Assembly: GCA_045629285.1 (NCBI GenBank)
Contig: JAZQQY010000037.1
Span: 13,637-77,636 of the forward strand
Direction of reading: 5' to 3'
Source of the DNA: UBA1723 sp045629285
GTDB lineage: Bacteria > Bacteroidota > Bacteroidia > Bacteroidales > Paludibacteraceae
Length of the DNA stretch: 64,000 nucleotides
Shown here piece after piece: positions 52,565 through 61,872 of this stretch. The notes under the pieces were generated by a model that was not told the origin of the DNA, did no database searches, and worked only from the letters and a program-made list of their open reading frames with translations. How positions within the stretch are numbered: the first letter of the stretch is position 1; each line of letters opens with the position of its first letter. Both the position numbers and the translations under genes were made by a program.

Positions 52565-53334
52565 GGCTTAATCTCGTCTGTATATATATAATCCATATCC
52601 TTACCTAGATGCTCGTTGATGAACTCAGGTAAGTTAGTAGAGAAACTAGCAATCTTCAAATTCTGAAGACATCTAAGTTCACTCATAATGTAATAAAAAT
52701 CTGTATTTTCGTCTTTAATTTGAAGAGTTATAAAGTCTAATGGAGGATTTCCTTCAATCATGTTGATCAACGATTCACAAAAAATATCAGTTGAACTCGT
52801 ATACTCGGAATACATAGGTGTATAGCCAAGTTTCTTCAAATTATTGAAATCTTCTATTGTAAAAGCTTCAATCAACAATCTGTCTTTATAATCTGAAAAA
52901 TATCGATCTATCACTTCCGGATCAGATATTTTATCAGTGACAATTACAACATCCTTATCTTTTACTATATCCAGAAATTCATGAATTGAAAGGGGGGTGT
53001 ATTTTCCATAAATCTTTTGATTTAAGAACGATTTCAAAGATTGAGCAGTATCTCCTAATTCATAGTTATCAGTAAGTTTCGTATTGAAATGATCCCAATG
53101 ATGAAGCAATACCAATTCACTGTCTGACGTAAAACCAAGATCAATTTCTATAAATTTAAAACCAAGATCCAATGATTTTAGCAACGATTCCTTGCAATTG
53201 GTATATTTATAGCCATCATCAGTCGCACCACATGCATGAGCTATTAAACCAGATTCCGGTATTTCAGCAAAAGCATGTAAATCGTTACCAATCCACAAGA
53301 ATATAAAAAGTAATTTAAGGCCCAAACTATGCAT
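52561..53334 (-). CDS. Exported glycerophosphodiester phosphodiesterase family protein
   Basis: 257 residues. A signal peptide (about 1-22) leads to the GDPD fold: His33 in LIAHACG, Asn46/Glu49 in TNCKES, metal ligands Glu63 and Asp65 in FIEIDLG, and His78/His79 in LLHHWDH. The second His-Gly-Arg pattern of standard GDPDs is replaced by HACGATDDG, so substrate preference may be unusual. It would hydrolyse glycerophosphodiesters or related lipids outside the cytoplasm. It is the first gene of a pair with the GLUG protein (4-bp overlap). Confidence 0.8.
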   Translation of the reverse strand: MHSLGLKLLFIFLWIGNDLHAFAEIPESGLIAHACGATDDGYKYTNCKESLLKSLDLGFKFIEIDLGFTSDSELVLLHHWDHFNTKLTDNYELGDTAQSLKSFLNQKIYGKYTPLSIHEFLDIVKDKDVVIVTDKISDPEVIDRYFSDYKDRLLIEAFTIEDFNNLKKLGYTPMYSEYTSSTDIFCESLINMIEGNPPLDFITLQIKDENTDFYYIMSELRCLQNLKIASFSTNLPEFINEHLGKDMDYIYTDEIKP

Positions 53335-53459
53335 ATTATCTCAACAATCAATAAGTTATCATAAAAATGTTTGTTTGCAAAGATAAAAATAATTTCTATC
53401 ATACAATAGAAAAACTTCAAAATCTATGCTACTTATCAAAACGACAAAGGTATTTTGAT

Positions 53460-53495
53460 AAAAAATAGAGAGATACGATTCTATCGCATCCCTCT
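53460..53495 (-). terminator. Intrinsic terminator after the aminotransferase gene
   Basis: Thirteen base pairs including two G-U pairs (53467-53479 with 53483-53495) and a 3-nt loop; on the minus strand the hairpin is followed by ATTTTTT. It lies 24 nt after the aminotransferase stop. Confidence 0.85.
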
Positions 53496-53519
53496 AATAT
53501 TTAATGAAATAAGATTCAA

Positions 53520-54716
53520 TTACTTAATCTTCTCAAGACACTCCTTGATACGACGGAAAGCCTCCTTGATGTTGTCTTCAGAAGTTGCGTACGACATACG
53601 AATACAATCCTTATCACCGAATGCATCACCAGATACACAAGCAACGTGACCTTCCATTAGGATGTACATAGCCAAGTCGTTTGCATTAGCAATTACATCA
53701 CCCTTAGGAGTCTTCTTACCGAAGAAGCTCTTGCACTCAGGGAATACGTAGAAAGCACCGTCTGGAACAGTAACCTTCAAACCGTTGATCTCCTTAACCA
53801 ATGAGATAACCAAGTCACGACGTCTTTCGAATGCCTGACGCATTGTCTCAACACATGTCTGATCTCCTAGATAAGCTGCCTCAGAAGCCTTCTGTGCGAT
53901 TGAAGAAGGACCTGATGTATACTGACCCTGAAGCTTAGAACAAGCCTTTGCAATCCAAAGTGGAGCTGCGATCCAACCAAGACGCCATCCTGTCATTGCA
54001 TATCCCTTAGAAACACCATTGATGATAACGACACGGTCGCGGATGCTCTCAAACTGTGCGATGCTCTCGTGCTTTCCAACGTAGTTGATGTGCTCGTAAA
54101 TCTCGTCTGCGATAACGATGACGTTTGGATGCTTCTCGATAACCTTTGCCAAAGCCTCTAGCTCCGACTTAGAATAAACAGCACCTGTTGGGTTTGATGG
54201 AGAACAAAGGATAAGACCCTTTGTCTTTGGAGTGATTGCCTTCTCAAGCTGCTCTGCAGTAATCTTGAAGTTCTGATCTAGACCAGCCTCTACGATTACG
54301 TTTGTACCCTCAGCTAGCTTAACCATCTCGATGTAGCTAACCCAGTATGGAGCAGGAACGATAACCTCGTCACCCTTGCTGATGATAGAAAGGATAACGT
54401 TACAAACTGACTGCTTAGCACCGTTTGAACAAACGATCTGATCTGGAGTAAACTCAAGATTATTCTCATTCTTAAGCTTTTGACAGATTGCGTTTCTTAG
54501 TGAAGCGTAACCAGTTACAGGAGAATAAAAAGAAAAATTGTCGTCAATAGCCTTCTTAGCAGCCTCCTTGATGTGGGTTGGGGTGGTGAAATCTGGCTCT
54601 CCTACACTAAGGTTGATGACATCTACACCCTGAGCTTTCAACTCACTGCTCTTCTGAGACATAGCCAAAGTCGCTGATGGCGACATTGCAGCCAAACGAT
54701 CTGAAACTTGATTCAT
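53520..54716 (-). CDS. aspC: Aspartate/aromatic aminotransferase (class I, PLP-dependent)
   Basis: Start at ATG 54716 gives 398 residues beginning MNQVSDRLAAMSPS; the ATG at 54746 adds only a basic extension. Class I aminotransferase landmarks: VINLSVGEPDF, SNGAKQSVCNVI, PAPYWVSY, CSPSNPTGA, IADEIYEH, the PLP-lysine in NGVSKGYAMTGWRLGW, and RMSYA. It interconverts aspartate and oxaloacetate or related acids. It ends in a strong terminator. Gene symbol by family; substrate not proven. Confidence 0.9.
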   Translation of the reverse strand: MNQVSDRLAAMSPSATLAMSQKSSELKAQGVDVINLSVGEPDFTTPTHIKEAAKKAIDDNFSFYSPVTGYASLRNAICQKLKNENNLEFTPDQIVCSNGAKQSVCNVILSIISKGDEVIVPAPYWVSYIEMVKLAEGTNVIVEAGLDQNFKITAEQLEKAITPKTKGLILCSPSNPTGAVYSKSELEALAKVIEKHPNVIVIADEIYEHINYVGKHESIAQFESIRDRVVIINGVSKGYAMTGWRLGWIAAPLWIAKACSKLQGQYTSGPSSIAQKASEAAYLGDQTCVETMRQAFERRRDLVISLVKEINGLKVTVPDGAFYVFPECKSFFGKKTPKGDVIANANDLAMYILMEGHVACVSGDAFGDKDCIRMSYATSEDNIKEAFRRIKECLEKIK

Positions 54717-55023
54717 TTTTCTTTTTCTAATTTGTATATTAAACATACATTATCGAAGTGCAAAATTACACTCTTTTATGTTATTCAGCAACAATTTTAT
54801 CAACTATTTTCAAAAATTGTATCAAATGTGTCATATTTCTACTTTTAACATTAAAAAAACGATCGCCATAAAAATGGCTATATCTTAACAAAACATTTGC
54901 AATGTTCTACCATTATCGTCTTTTTCTGAATTGTGTTTGTTAAAGAAGTCAATATTATTGTAACCATACAATTCACAAACTAAATTCCAAATGGAGTTTA
55001 CTATATAATTGCCAATTTTTAAG

Positions 55024-55419
55024 TTATCCAATAACCCTTTCCAAAAATTCCAACAAAGGAACGATTTCCAATAATAACAACAAGGAAACTGGCACGATAA
55101 CTAAATAGTATAGCAAATCTACTTTATATCCCTTTATTAGTCGCACAAAGAGAACAACCATGGGTATTATCCAAGGGAAGAGTAAAATAACAAACCAATG
55201 CAAACCAGCCTGAGTTAAATCACGGTCATACCCAGCCTTTGAAAGTATAAATGGTAGGATTAAACTGATGATATAAAGAATCGCTACTATATAAAATATC
55301 TTTTGGGGCATAAGCAATAGATTAGTTTTGTAAACGTCTAAATGATTAATTACATCTACAAATTTGTAAATGTTTTCTATATGAGCCATCAAAAGACTTG
55401 AAAATTTTATATTTTGCAT
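55024..55419 (-). CDS. Small multi-pass membrane protein
   Basis: 131 residues with three hydrophobic segments (about 42-60, 72-91 and 101-120) and a weakly hydrophobic N-terminus. No recognisable motif. Divergent from aspartokinase. It stands alone, with 277 bp of otherwise featureless DNA before the aminotransferase gene. Real coding is likely from hydropathy and length, but a function cannot be given. Confidence 0.55.
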   Translation of the reverse strand: MQNIKFSSLLMAHIENIYKFVDVINHLDVYKTNLLLMPQKIFYIVAILYIISLILPFILSKAGYDRDLTQAGLHWFVILLFPWIIPMVVLFVRLIKGYKVDLLYYLVIVPVSLLLLLEIVPLLEFLERVIG

Positions 55420-55449
55420 GTAAATTAATTGAGTTCTTGAGAAAATGCT

Positions 55450-55457
55450 TAATTTTG
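55450..55457 (+). promoter_or_regulatory. Candidate -7 box for aspartokinase
   Basis: TAATTTTG fits TAnnTTTG; a TTG ends 18 nt upstream (55429-55431). Leader to the ATG is about 22 nt. Confidence 0.5.
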
Positions 55458-55485
55458 CGCTAAAATTTGTACAATTTTATTTAAA

Positions 55486-56871
55486 ATGCTTACAGTAGAG
55501 AAAATTGGCGGTACATCCATGAGTCAGTTCCAGGATGTATTGGCGAACATAATCAAAGGAAAGAGAAGTGCAAGTGAGTTGTATAACAGAATCCTAGTCG
55601 TTTCTGCTTACAACAATGTTACAAACTGGTTGCTTGAGCATAAGAAAACAGGAGCTCCTGGTATCTATGTGAAGTTTGTTGAAGACGGTGATTACAGCGG
55701 AGCTCTTGACGAGTTGTGCGACAAGCTAATCGAGCTTAACCGTGGTTTCGCAAACATCAAGCTTGATCAGGAGGTTGCAGACAAGTTTATCAAGGATAGA
55801 ATCCAGCAGGCTAAGAATTATCTTTACAGCATGCACAACGTAGCAGGTTCAGGTTACGTTAACAAGGCTAACATCTTCTTGGCAGCACGTGAGATCCTTT
55901 CTTCAATCGGTGAGGCACACTCTGCTTTCAACTCTGTAAACATCTGCCAGAACAACGGTATCAACGCTACATTCGTCGACCTTTGCGGTTTCAATGATAG
56001 CGAGGCTCTAACAATCGATGAGCGTATCAAGAAGGAGTTTTCTGGCATCGACTTCAGCAAAACTCTTTGTATCGCCACTGGTTATACTAAGGGTATCGAG
56101 GGTATCATGCGTGCATTCGACCGTGGTTACTCGGAGGTAACATTCTCTAAGATTGCAGTTGAGGTTAAGGCTGACGAAGCTATTATTCATAAGGAGTTCC
56201 ACCTATCAAGTGCTGATCCTAAGCTTGTTGGTACAGAAAACAGCATCGTTGTAGGTAACACTAACTTTATGGTAGCCGACCAGCTTGCAGATGTAGGTAT
56301 GGAGGCTATCCACCCTAAGGCAGCCAAGCCGCTTGAGCTTGCCGGCATCAACATCCGTATCAAGAATACATTCGAGCCTGAACACCCAGGAACACTTATC
56401 TCTAAGAACTACATCAGCAAGGAGACTAAGGTAGAGATCGTTTCTGGTACAGATAAGGTTTTGGCTATCGAGGTTCACGATCCAATGATGGTAGGTGAGG
56501 TTGGTTACGACTTGAAAGTCATGCAGGTATTTGCAAAGCACGGTATAAGCTACATCTTGAAGACTACAAACGCTAACTGTATCACAATGGTGGTATGGGA
56601 CAAGCCAAAGAGCAAGGAGCTTATCAAGGAACTTCAGGAGACATTCTACGAGGTTGTCGTTAAGGAGTCAGCAATCGTTTGCTGTATCGGTACAAACATC
56701 GCTCACCCAGGTATCCTTTGCAAGGCAGCTCAGGCATTGTCTGATTCTGGCGTTAATATCGATTGCTTCGCTCAGTCGCTACGTCAGGTCAACATGCAGT
56801 TCGTTATTGAAAGAGGCGATTACTCTAAGGCTGTAGTCGCACTAAACAACGCACTTTGTGTAAAGAAATAA
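55486..56871 (+). CDS. lysC: Aspartate kinase
   Basis: 461 residues. The amino-acid kinase domain begins VEKIGGTSMSQF and continues through ILVVSAYNNVT, SIGEAHSAF, CIATGYTKGIEGI, GSDEVTFSKI-type region SEVTFSKIAVEV and HPKAAKPLELAGI. Two ACT domains follow (about 320-461; for example VMQVFAKHGISYILKTTNAN, LCKAAQALSDSGVNIDC). It phosphorylates aspartate for lysine, threonine and methionine synthesis; ACT domains usually give feedback control. No fused homoserine dehydrogenase. A strong terminator follows. Confidence 0.93.
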   Translation: MLTVEKIGGTSMSQFQDVLANIIKGKRSASELYNRILVVSAYNNVTNWLLEHKKTGAPGIYVKFVEDGDYSGALDELCDKLIELNRGFANIKLDQEVADKFIKDRIQQAKNYLYSMHNVAGSGYVNKANIFLAAREILSSIGEAHSAFNSVNICQNNGINATFVDLCGFNDSEALTIDERIKKEFSGIDFSKTLCIATGYTKGIEGIMRAFDRGYSEVTFSKIAVEVKADEAIIHKEFHLSSADPKLVGTENSIVVGNTNFMVADQLADVGMEAIHPKAAKPLELAGINIRIKNTFEPEHPGTLISKNYISKETKVEIVSGTDKVLAIEVHDPMMVGEVGYDLKVMQVFAKHGISYILKTTNANCITMVVWDKPKSKELIKELQETFYEVVVKESAIVCCIGTNIAHPGILCKAAQALSDSGVNIDCFAQSLRQVNMQFVIERGDYSKAVVALNNALCVKK

Positions 56872-56880
56872 TAAAGCTAG

Positions 56881-56907
56881 AGGAGGCGGTATTCCCGTCT
56901 CCTTTTT
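56881..56907 (+). terminator. Intrinsic terminator after aspartokinase
   Basis: AGGAGGCGG (56881-56889) pairs with CCGTCTCCT (56895-56903), one G-U pair, followed by TTTTT. A weaker AGACGG/GTCTCC hairpin lies further on at about 56941-56964. Confidence 0.9.
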
Positions 56908-57034
56908 ATATGTCTTTCCTAAGACATCCAAAATCGAAACAGACGGCGCTATCCAGCGTCTCCATATATTGAATTAGAATTCGGTCAAACTCCAATTCTT
57001 AATTCTTCATTATTAACTATTAACTACGTATATA

Positions 57035-57655
57035 ATGGGTCTACTAGACGGTTTGAAAAAGAAGGGCGAAGATAAGCAGGCTGAAATCCAGAAGAATGAG
57101 GAAGACTACATCTCTTTGATCCGCGTATATATTCAGGCTTTTGTAGCAGAGACTTTTGGTATCTCCAATATCAATCAGATGCCAGACTTGAGAGCATTCA
57201 AAGTTGCATGCAAAGTGCCAACTCAAAACGGAAAGCTTGGTCTTGGAGAAAGAATCGAAGCTAGAAAAATGCTTATGGCAAACTACGGTTTGAGCGAGGA
57301 TTTCTTTAAGACAATCAACCGTTCAATCACAAAGAACTGTAAGAATCTTCAGCAAGTAAATAGTTTTTTCGTTATATTCCAGGGATTTGTACAGGATTTC
57401 GTACAGCTTCTTACAACACACCTTGGTTGGAAACTTCAGATGCCTAAGTACTTCGACGGTATGATCAAAAAGGTCGTAGTGGATGGAGTAAGGGATTTGA
57501 TGGAGAAGAACGATTGGGATAAACTAGATGCAAAGATGGCGGCTACTCGTCTTCGTGAGAATGTCAATAAACTTGGTTATTCTCAGTCGTGGATGGTGGA
57601 GTTCATCTATCCGTTCATCATGATTGCAAAGGGAGCAACTACTGTAAAACAGTAA
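57035..57655 (+). CDS. Conserved protein of unknown function
   Basis: 206 residues, no signal peptide; a charged N-terminal helix (MGLLDGLKKKGEDKQAEIQK) and a mostly helical body with hydrophobic patches (FFVIFQGFVQDFVQLL, MVEFIYPFIMIAKG). No recognised motif. It precedes crcB by 4 nt, so the two are co-transcribed. I cannot name the family. Confidence 0.7.
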   Translation: MGLLDGLKKKGEDKQAEIQKNEEDYISLIRVYIQAFVAETFGISNINQMPDLRAFKVACKVPTQNGKLGLGERIEARKMLMANYGLSEDFFKTINRSITKNCKNLQQVNSFFVIFQGFVQDFVQLLTTHLGWKLQMPKYFDGMIKKVVVDGVRDLMEKNDWDKLDAKMAATRLRENVNKLGYSQSWMVEFIYPFIMIAKGATTVKQ

Positions 57656-57659
57656 TATT

Positions 57660-58022
57660 ATGAACTTTGTATACGTTGCGATAGGAGGTGCACTCGGCGC
57701 GATTTTAAGATATTCGTTGAACTATCTACCCGTGTCGACGGCATTTCCCTTCAAAACATTGATTGCCAACGTTGCCGGATCTTTCATAATCGGAGTTATT
57801 GCCGGAGTAGCAGATATAAAAGGTATTGACGACAGGTTATCACTACTGCTTAGGGTTGGTTTCTGCGGCGGTTTCACCACATTCTCGACATTCTCTTTAG
57901 AGACAGTCAATCTGATAGAGAAAGGTGATTTCAGCATGGCAGGCCTGTATGCAGTTTCCAGTGTTGTTGTTTGCATATTATCATGCATAGCAGGTATCGC
58001 TACAGCAAAATATTTTGCTTAA
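57660..58022 (+). CDS. crcB: Fluoride exporter CrcB/Fluc
   Basis: 120 residues with four membrane segments, the normal single-domain Fluc size. Signature residues: GGALGAILRYSL, Asn37 in TLIANVAGSF, and GFCGGFTTFSTFSLE at 67-81, which lines the fluoride pore. It works as an antiparallel homodimer that lets fluoride leave the cell. No fluoride riboswitch could be placed upstream; it follows another gene by 4 nt. Confidence 0.95.
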   Translation: MNFVYVAIGGALGAILRYSLNYLPVSTAFPFKTLIANVAGSFIIGVIAGVADIKGIDDRLSLLLRVGFCGGFTTFSTFSLETVNLIEKGDFSMAGLYAVSSVVVCILSCIAGIATAKYFA

Positions 58023-58084
58023 GTATTGTATTATTGAACATCAACAAACACTATATTCTAAAAAAATAATTGCGTTAGAATAGA

Positions 58085-59407
58085 ATGAATCTTGTAAGAG
58101 TCGAAGATATTGAAACATGTGTCCAGTTCAACAGGAATAAAGTAGAATCCTCAGCAGTTACCCTGACAACAACAATTTTGTTGCTAGGTGGCCTTTGTTT
58201 CTGTTTCTTTGATTTCAAAGATGCGACTATCGGATGTACAATCGCATTCCTAATCATGTTGGGGTTTGCATTGCCTCTTTTGATTTCCAGACCAATCGAC
58301 AGACTATACAGCAAATTCCCTGGTATATTCAGTATGATATTTGTTGTATTGATGACAATATACCTAGCCATTTTCACTTCATTTTTCCACCATGGCATTT
58401 CACCGATATCGATGTGGAAATGGGCATTGGGATCGATGATGATATGGACCATAACATTCATTACCCATACAGCCGCAATTTTTATACTTGACCGTCTCGT
58501 CTACAAAAATCTAAAGATATCGCTTACGACCAAAGTCGACGAGAAGAAAGTCATTGCATTAGATGAGGACACTAATATCTACAGAGTATTTTTTTATGAT
58601 TACACATCAGAACGAAATAGTCAAGACGTCGACAGAGACACGTTCATTTCTTTGAACGTAGATGATGTCATAAACATATCCATTCAACCGAGAATAGACG
58701 GAGTTGTAGTCAAAAGTATTAAAAAGGAAGAAAATTTCACCGAGTTGACTGACATTGAAGTCTTACACAAATATCGTTTTTCTGACAAACAAGAGTTTGA
58801 TACGAAAGCTGTTGCAAAAGAAAGAAACGCAATGTTCTTCAAATTTACCAGCATTTTGGCAAAGAAAGTATGGTGGTTGTTCGCTTTGTTGGTAATATTA
58901 GGATTCAGTAGCATGTATTCATTGAACTATAATTTTGCACAAGTGGCAAAAGTGAAAGAGATATACATAGTTGAATATATAATCAGTTTTAGTTTGGCAA
59001 TATTTCTAATGTATATAGAGTTTAATAGTTTTGTCAAAGAAAACGATATCATTACGATTAAACGATGGAGGGATTATTTGTTTCCTAGAACAATTCTATA
59101 TGTATCCGCAATGTGTCTGTTCATTAACGGAGCGTTGGTACACTACGATCATTTTGGCCCAAAGGATGGGCAGACTTTCACTCAAAAGTATAAGATTCAA
59201 AAGAAGGGTAAGGTAGAGAAAAATGCTCATGGCTGGAAAATGTATAACCTTATATACACAGATACAGAGACATATTACGATGAGAATGTACAGGTGTCAA
59301 GACTAGATTATATCAATTCAACTCCAGGACAGGAAATTGAGGTGACTTTCACAAGAGGAGCTTTGGGAGTAAAACAGGCAGTGAAAGGAAATATCGTCGA
59401 TAAATAA
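58085..59407 (+). CDS. Multi-pass membrane protein, tandem paralogue 1
   Basis: 440 residues. Four N-terminal hydrophobic segments (about 24-44, 49-67, 79-99, 106-130), then a soluble domain (about 135-255) with FFYDYTSER and SIQPRIDGV, a second hydrophobic pair (about 263-285 and 298-318), WRDYLFPR, another span (about 335-350) and a soluble C-terminal domain (about 360-440) ending in VTFTRGALGVKQAV. It starts 63 bp after crcB. Two similar genes follow in the same direction. No characterised family recognised. Confidence 0.75.
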   Translation: MNLVRVEDIETCVQFNRNKVESSAVTLTTTILLLGGLCFCFFDFKDATIGCTIAFLIMLGFALPLLISRPIDRLYSKFPGIFSMIFVVLMTIYLAIFTSFFHHGISPISMWKWALGSMMIWTITFITHTAAIFILDRLVYKNLKISLTTKVDEKKVIALDEDTNIYRVFFYDYTSERNSQDVDRDTFISLNVDDVINISIQPRIDGVVVKSIKKEENFTELTDIEVLHKYRFSDKQEFDTKAVAKERNAMFFKFTSILAKKVWWLFALLVILGFSSMYSLNYNFAQVAKVKEIYIVEYIISFSLAIFLMYIEFNSFVKENDIITIKRWRDYLFPRTILYVSAMCLFINGALVHYDHFGPKDGQTFTQKYKIQKKGKVEKNAHGWKMYNLIYTDTETYYDENVQVSRLDYINSTPGQEIEVTFTRGALGVKQAVKGNIVDK

Positions 59408-59443
59408 CATAAATTTCACAGACATTTAAAAGCATTTAGTGCT

Positions 59444-60757
59444 ATGAATATTGAGGAATTGGATGAAATATGTTATAGGAATAAAGAGAAAATAGACAAA
59501 TACTCAAAGATATTCTCTACGATTATTATCGTTACTATCTGTGCCATAATGCATACTATAGGATTCACATTACCTGTCATCCTAGGATTGATCTGTAGCT
59601 TTATTATAGGAACCTGTGTAGCATTAATTAGTCGCCCAGATTTAGACAGTATTTTCAGTCGATTCCCAGCTATATTGTCATATTTTGCGACTCCTGTCGT
59701 AGTATTAGCAGTATATCTCAAAACATCTTTGTTAGACGAAGGGATACTTTCTGCTTCGTTTATTTACATAGCTATTGTTATTGCTTTATTGACATGGACA
59801 CTAAGTTTCTTAATTCATTGCTTTGTAATCAAGACTCTTGATGTGACAATCTTTAGAAATCCCAAATACAAATACACAGCTAGAATAAATCATATAGAAT
59901 ATAATAAATCATCCTATTCATATTATGTCCATTTCTATGATTATACAAATTTCAAGAATAAAGCAGAAATCAAAGAAAAAGAAGCACTATTTTGGAATCC
60001 TAGAGATGCGATTGAAATAACACTTCAGCCTCGAGTAGACACAATTAAAATCTGCAGTGTAAATAAAATGGGTTCTTTCGAAGGAAAAACAGATATGGAA
60101 ATCCTTAGGGAAGAACATGCAGAGAAAGTGAAATTGTTCGGACAATCACAACTTGAATTGGCAGAGGAAAAAGGTTCTGAAAAAGATATTAACTTCATGA
60201 TCAAAGATAGATTAAGGGATGAAAAAAATTTCAGTCTGATTGCTTGGTGTATAGCTGTATTTCCAATTTTTTTATTGATGGCAATATATCTTATTGGTTA
60301 TAATTTCAAGGTTATATGTAGTCCGATAATTTTTGGTATAATCTTTATTTGTGGTATACTAACAGCGGCAATAGTCAGTATTTTTGAATATTATAAAGGA
60401 TCAAAAACACATTCAATAGAAGATATTGAATTATGGAAAGACTATCTTTATCCACGTTGTCTTGTTTATTTCATTTCTTCTACTTTACTTATTGGAACAA
60501 TACTGACTTTAATTAATAATTACGCAGTTTCTCCTACATCATTTTTTCAGGAGAAATGTTATATAAAAGAGAAGAAATGTAGACGTAATGGCAGATCTAC
60601 TTCATATCATATTGATTATACTCGCCCCAATGGAGAAAATAGATCAATGAAGGTAAATAGGGAACAATTTCATGATATTAGAGACTCTGTAATTGTTGTC
60701 TTTACTCAAGGAGCGTTAGGTGCTGTCTCGGAAAAATATTGTATGTTACCAGAATAA
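59444..60757 (+). CDS. Multi-pass membrane protein, tandem paralogue 2
   Basis: 437 residues with the same layout as the gene before it: four N-terminal spans, a soluble segment with HFYDYTNFKNKAE and TLQPRVDTI, EGKTDMEIL, a membrane pair, LWKDYLYPR, and a C-terminal soluble domain ending VVFTQGALGAV. The conserved words F-Y-D-Y-T, Q-P-R-[IV]-D and G-A-L-G-[AV] show common descent with genes 1 and 3. Starts 37 nt after paralogue 1. Function unknown. Confidence 0.75.
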   Translation: MNIEELDEICYRNKEKIDKYSKIFSTIIIVTICAIMHTIGFTLPVILGLICSFIIGTCVALISRPDLDSIFSRFPAILSYFATPVVVLAVYLKTSLLDEGILSASFIYIAIVIALLTWTLSFLIHCFVIKTLDVTIFRNPKYKYTARINHIEYNKSSYSYYVHFYDYTNFKNKAEIKEKEALFWNPRDAIEITLQPRVDTIKICSVNKMGSFEGKTDMEILREEHAEKVKLFGQSQLELAEEKGSEKDINFMIKDRLRDEKNFSLIAWCIAVFPIFLLMAIYLIGYNFKVICSPIIFGIIFICGILTAAIVSIFEYYKGSKTHSIEDIELWKDYLYPRCLVYFISSTLLIGTILTLINNYAVSPTSFFQEKCYIKEKKCRRNGRSTSYHIDYTRPNGENRSMKVNREQFHDIRDSVIVVFTQGALGAVSEKYCMLPE

Positions 60758-60769
60758 AAACAAATAATT

Positions 60770-61807
60770 ATGACATTTGAAGAATTTCAGGAAAAATGTG
60801 TTCAGAATAAAGAGAAAGTAGATAAGTATTCCAAATACCTCACTTTCGTTCTGATTTGTACTATCGCATTTGTCGTATTCTACTTTGGGCCTCAAACCGG
60901 TTGCCTTTGGGGTTTGTGTATTTTTGGCTTTATTGCGTTAGGAGCAACACTAACATCTAATACAACAGACGATAGAATATATAGCAATTATCCATCTATG
61001 CTGTCTATAGTTCCTATAGCTATTTTCACCGTTTACTATATACAGAAGTTTGGGATAATTTCCGAAAACCTAATAATCTATTTAATAGGATGCTTCTTTA
61101 TATGGTTGGCACTATATATAACTCATTGTCTGAGTGTCATCTTCTTAGACTGCACGTTCTTTGCTAACCCCAAACTTAGCTATACTGCAAGAATCGTAAA
61201 AACTGAGCATGTCACAAAAAGAAGTAAAAATAGTACAAGTCACTATTATTACGCTTATTTCTACGATTATACAAACACACTTATCTATGGACAAATCTCA
61301 AGAAAAGAATATACTTATTGGAAAAAGGGAGATGTCATCAAAACTATCCTTCAACCCAGAATCGATGAAGTTACAACAAAAGAGATAAAACGTCTTCATA
61401 AATTTCAAGGAAAAACAGATATGGAGATTATCCAAGAAAACCATGAGAGAGACGTCGCTTTATTCGGAAAATCCCAAGAGGAGATGGATGCAGAAGAAGG
61501 CAAGTCGAAAAATATCAGCTATAAATGGATATTCTACTGGGTACTTGGAATTGCTGCTTTGATTTTGACCTTTTCTAAAGGTAAAATCGATAGTATATTT
61601 GAATCAACAACATATAATTTGATAATGATCATTACGGCGATAGCTGTTGCAATCTTTGTGACTTTTAAAGAAAAAGCGAGAATAAAAACCCAATACACTA
61701 TACAAGATATGGATCTATGGCGTGATTATTTAATACCTCGTATTTCCTTTTATCTCGTATCGGTTTATCTACTATTAGCTTCGATATTATTAGTTATTTT
61801 TGGTTAA
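60770..61807 (+). CDS. Multi-pass membrane protein, tandem paralogue 3 (C-terminal domain absent)
   Basis: 345 residues, starting 12 nt after paralogue 2. It has the four N-terminal spans, the soluble AYFYDYTNT and ILQPRIDEV segments, FQGKTDMEII, the second membrane pair and LWRDYLIPR, then ends in a short hydrophobic tail (SVYLLLASILLVIFG). The 80-90-residue soluble C-terminal domain of paralogues 1 and 2 is missing. The stop is followed within 65 nt by the DprA-like gene. Either the gene was shortened or it represents a variant form. Confidence 0.75.
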   Translation: MTFEEFQEKCVQNKEKVDKYSKYLTFVLICTIAFVVFYFGPQTGCLWGLCIFGFIALGATLTSNTTDDRIYSNYPSMLSIVPIAIFTVYYIQKFGIISENLIIYLIGCFFIWLALYITHCLSVIFLDCTFFANPKLSYTARIVKTEHVTKRSKNSTSHYYYAYFYDYTNTLIYGQISRKEYTYWKKGDVIKTILQPRIDEVTTKEIKRLHKFQGKTDMEIIQENHERDVALFGKSQEEMDAEEGKSKNISYKWIFYWVLGIAALILTFSKGKIDSIFESTTYNLIMIITAIAVAIFVTFKEKARIKTQYTIQDMDLWRDYLIPRISFYLVSVYLLLASILLVIFG

Positions 61808-61872
61808 TAGATTTTGGCGACGGAACCCAATCTGTCGCCACATCGTAATATAAATTTTAACAGTACAGGAAA

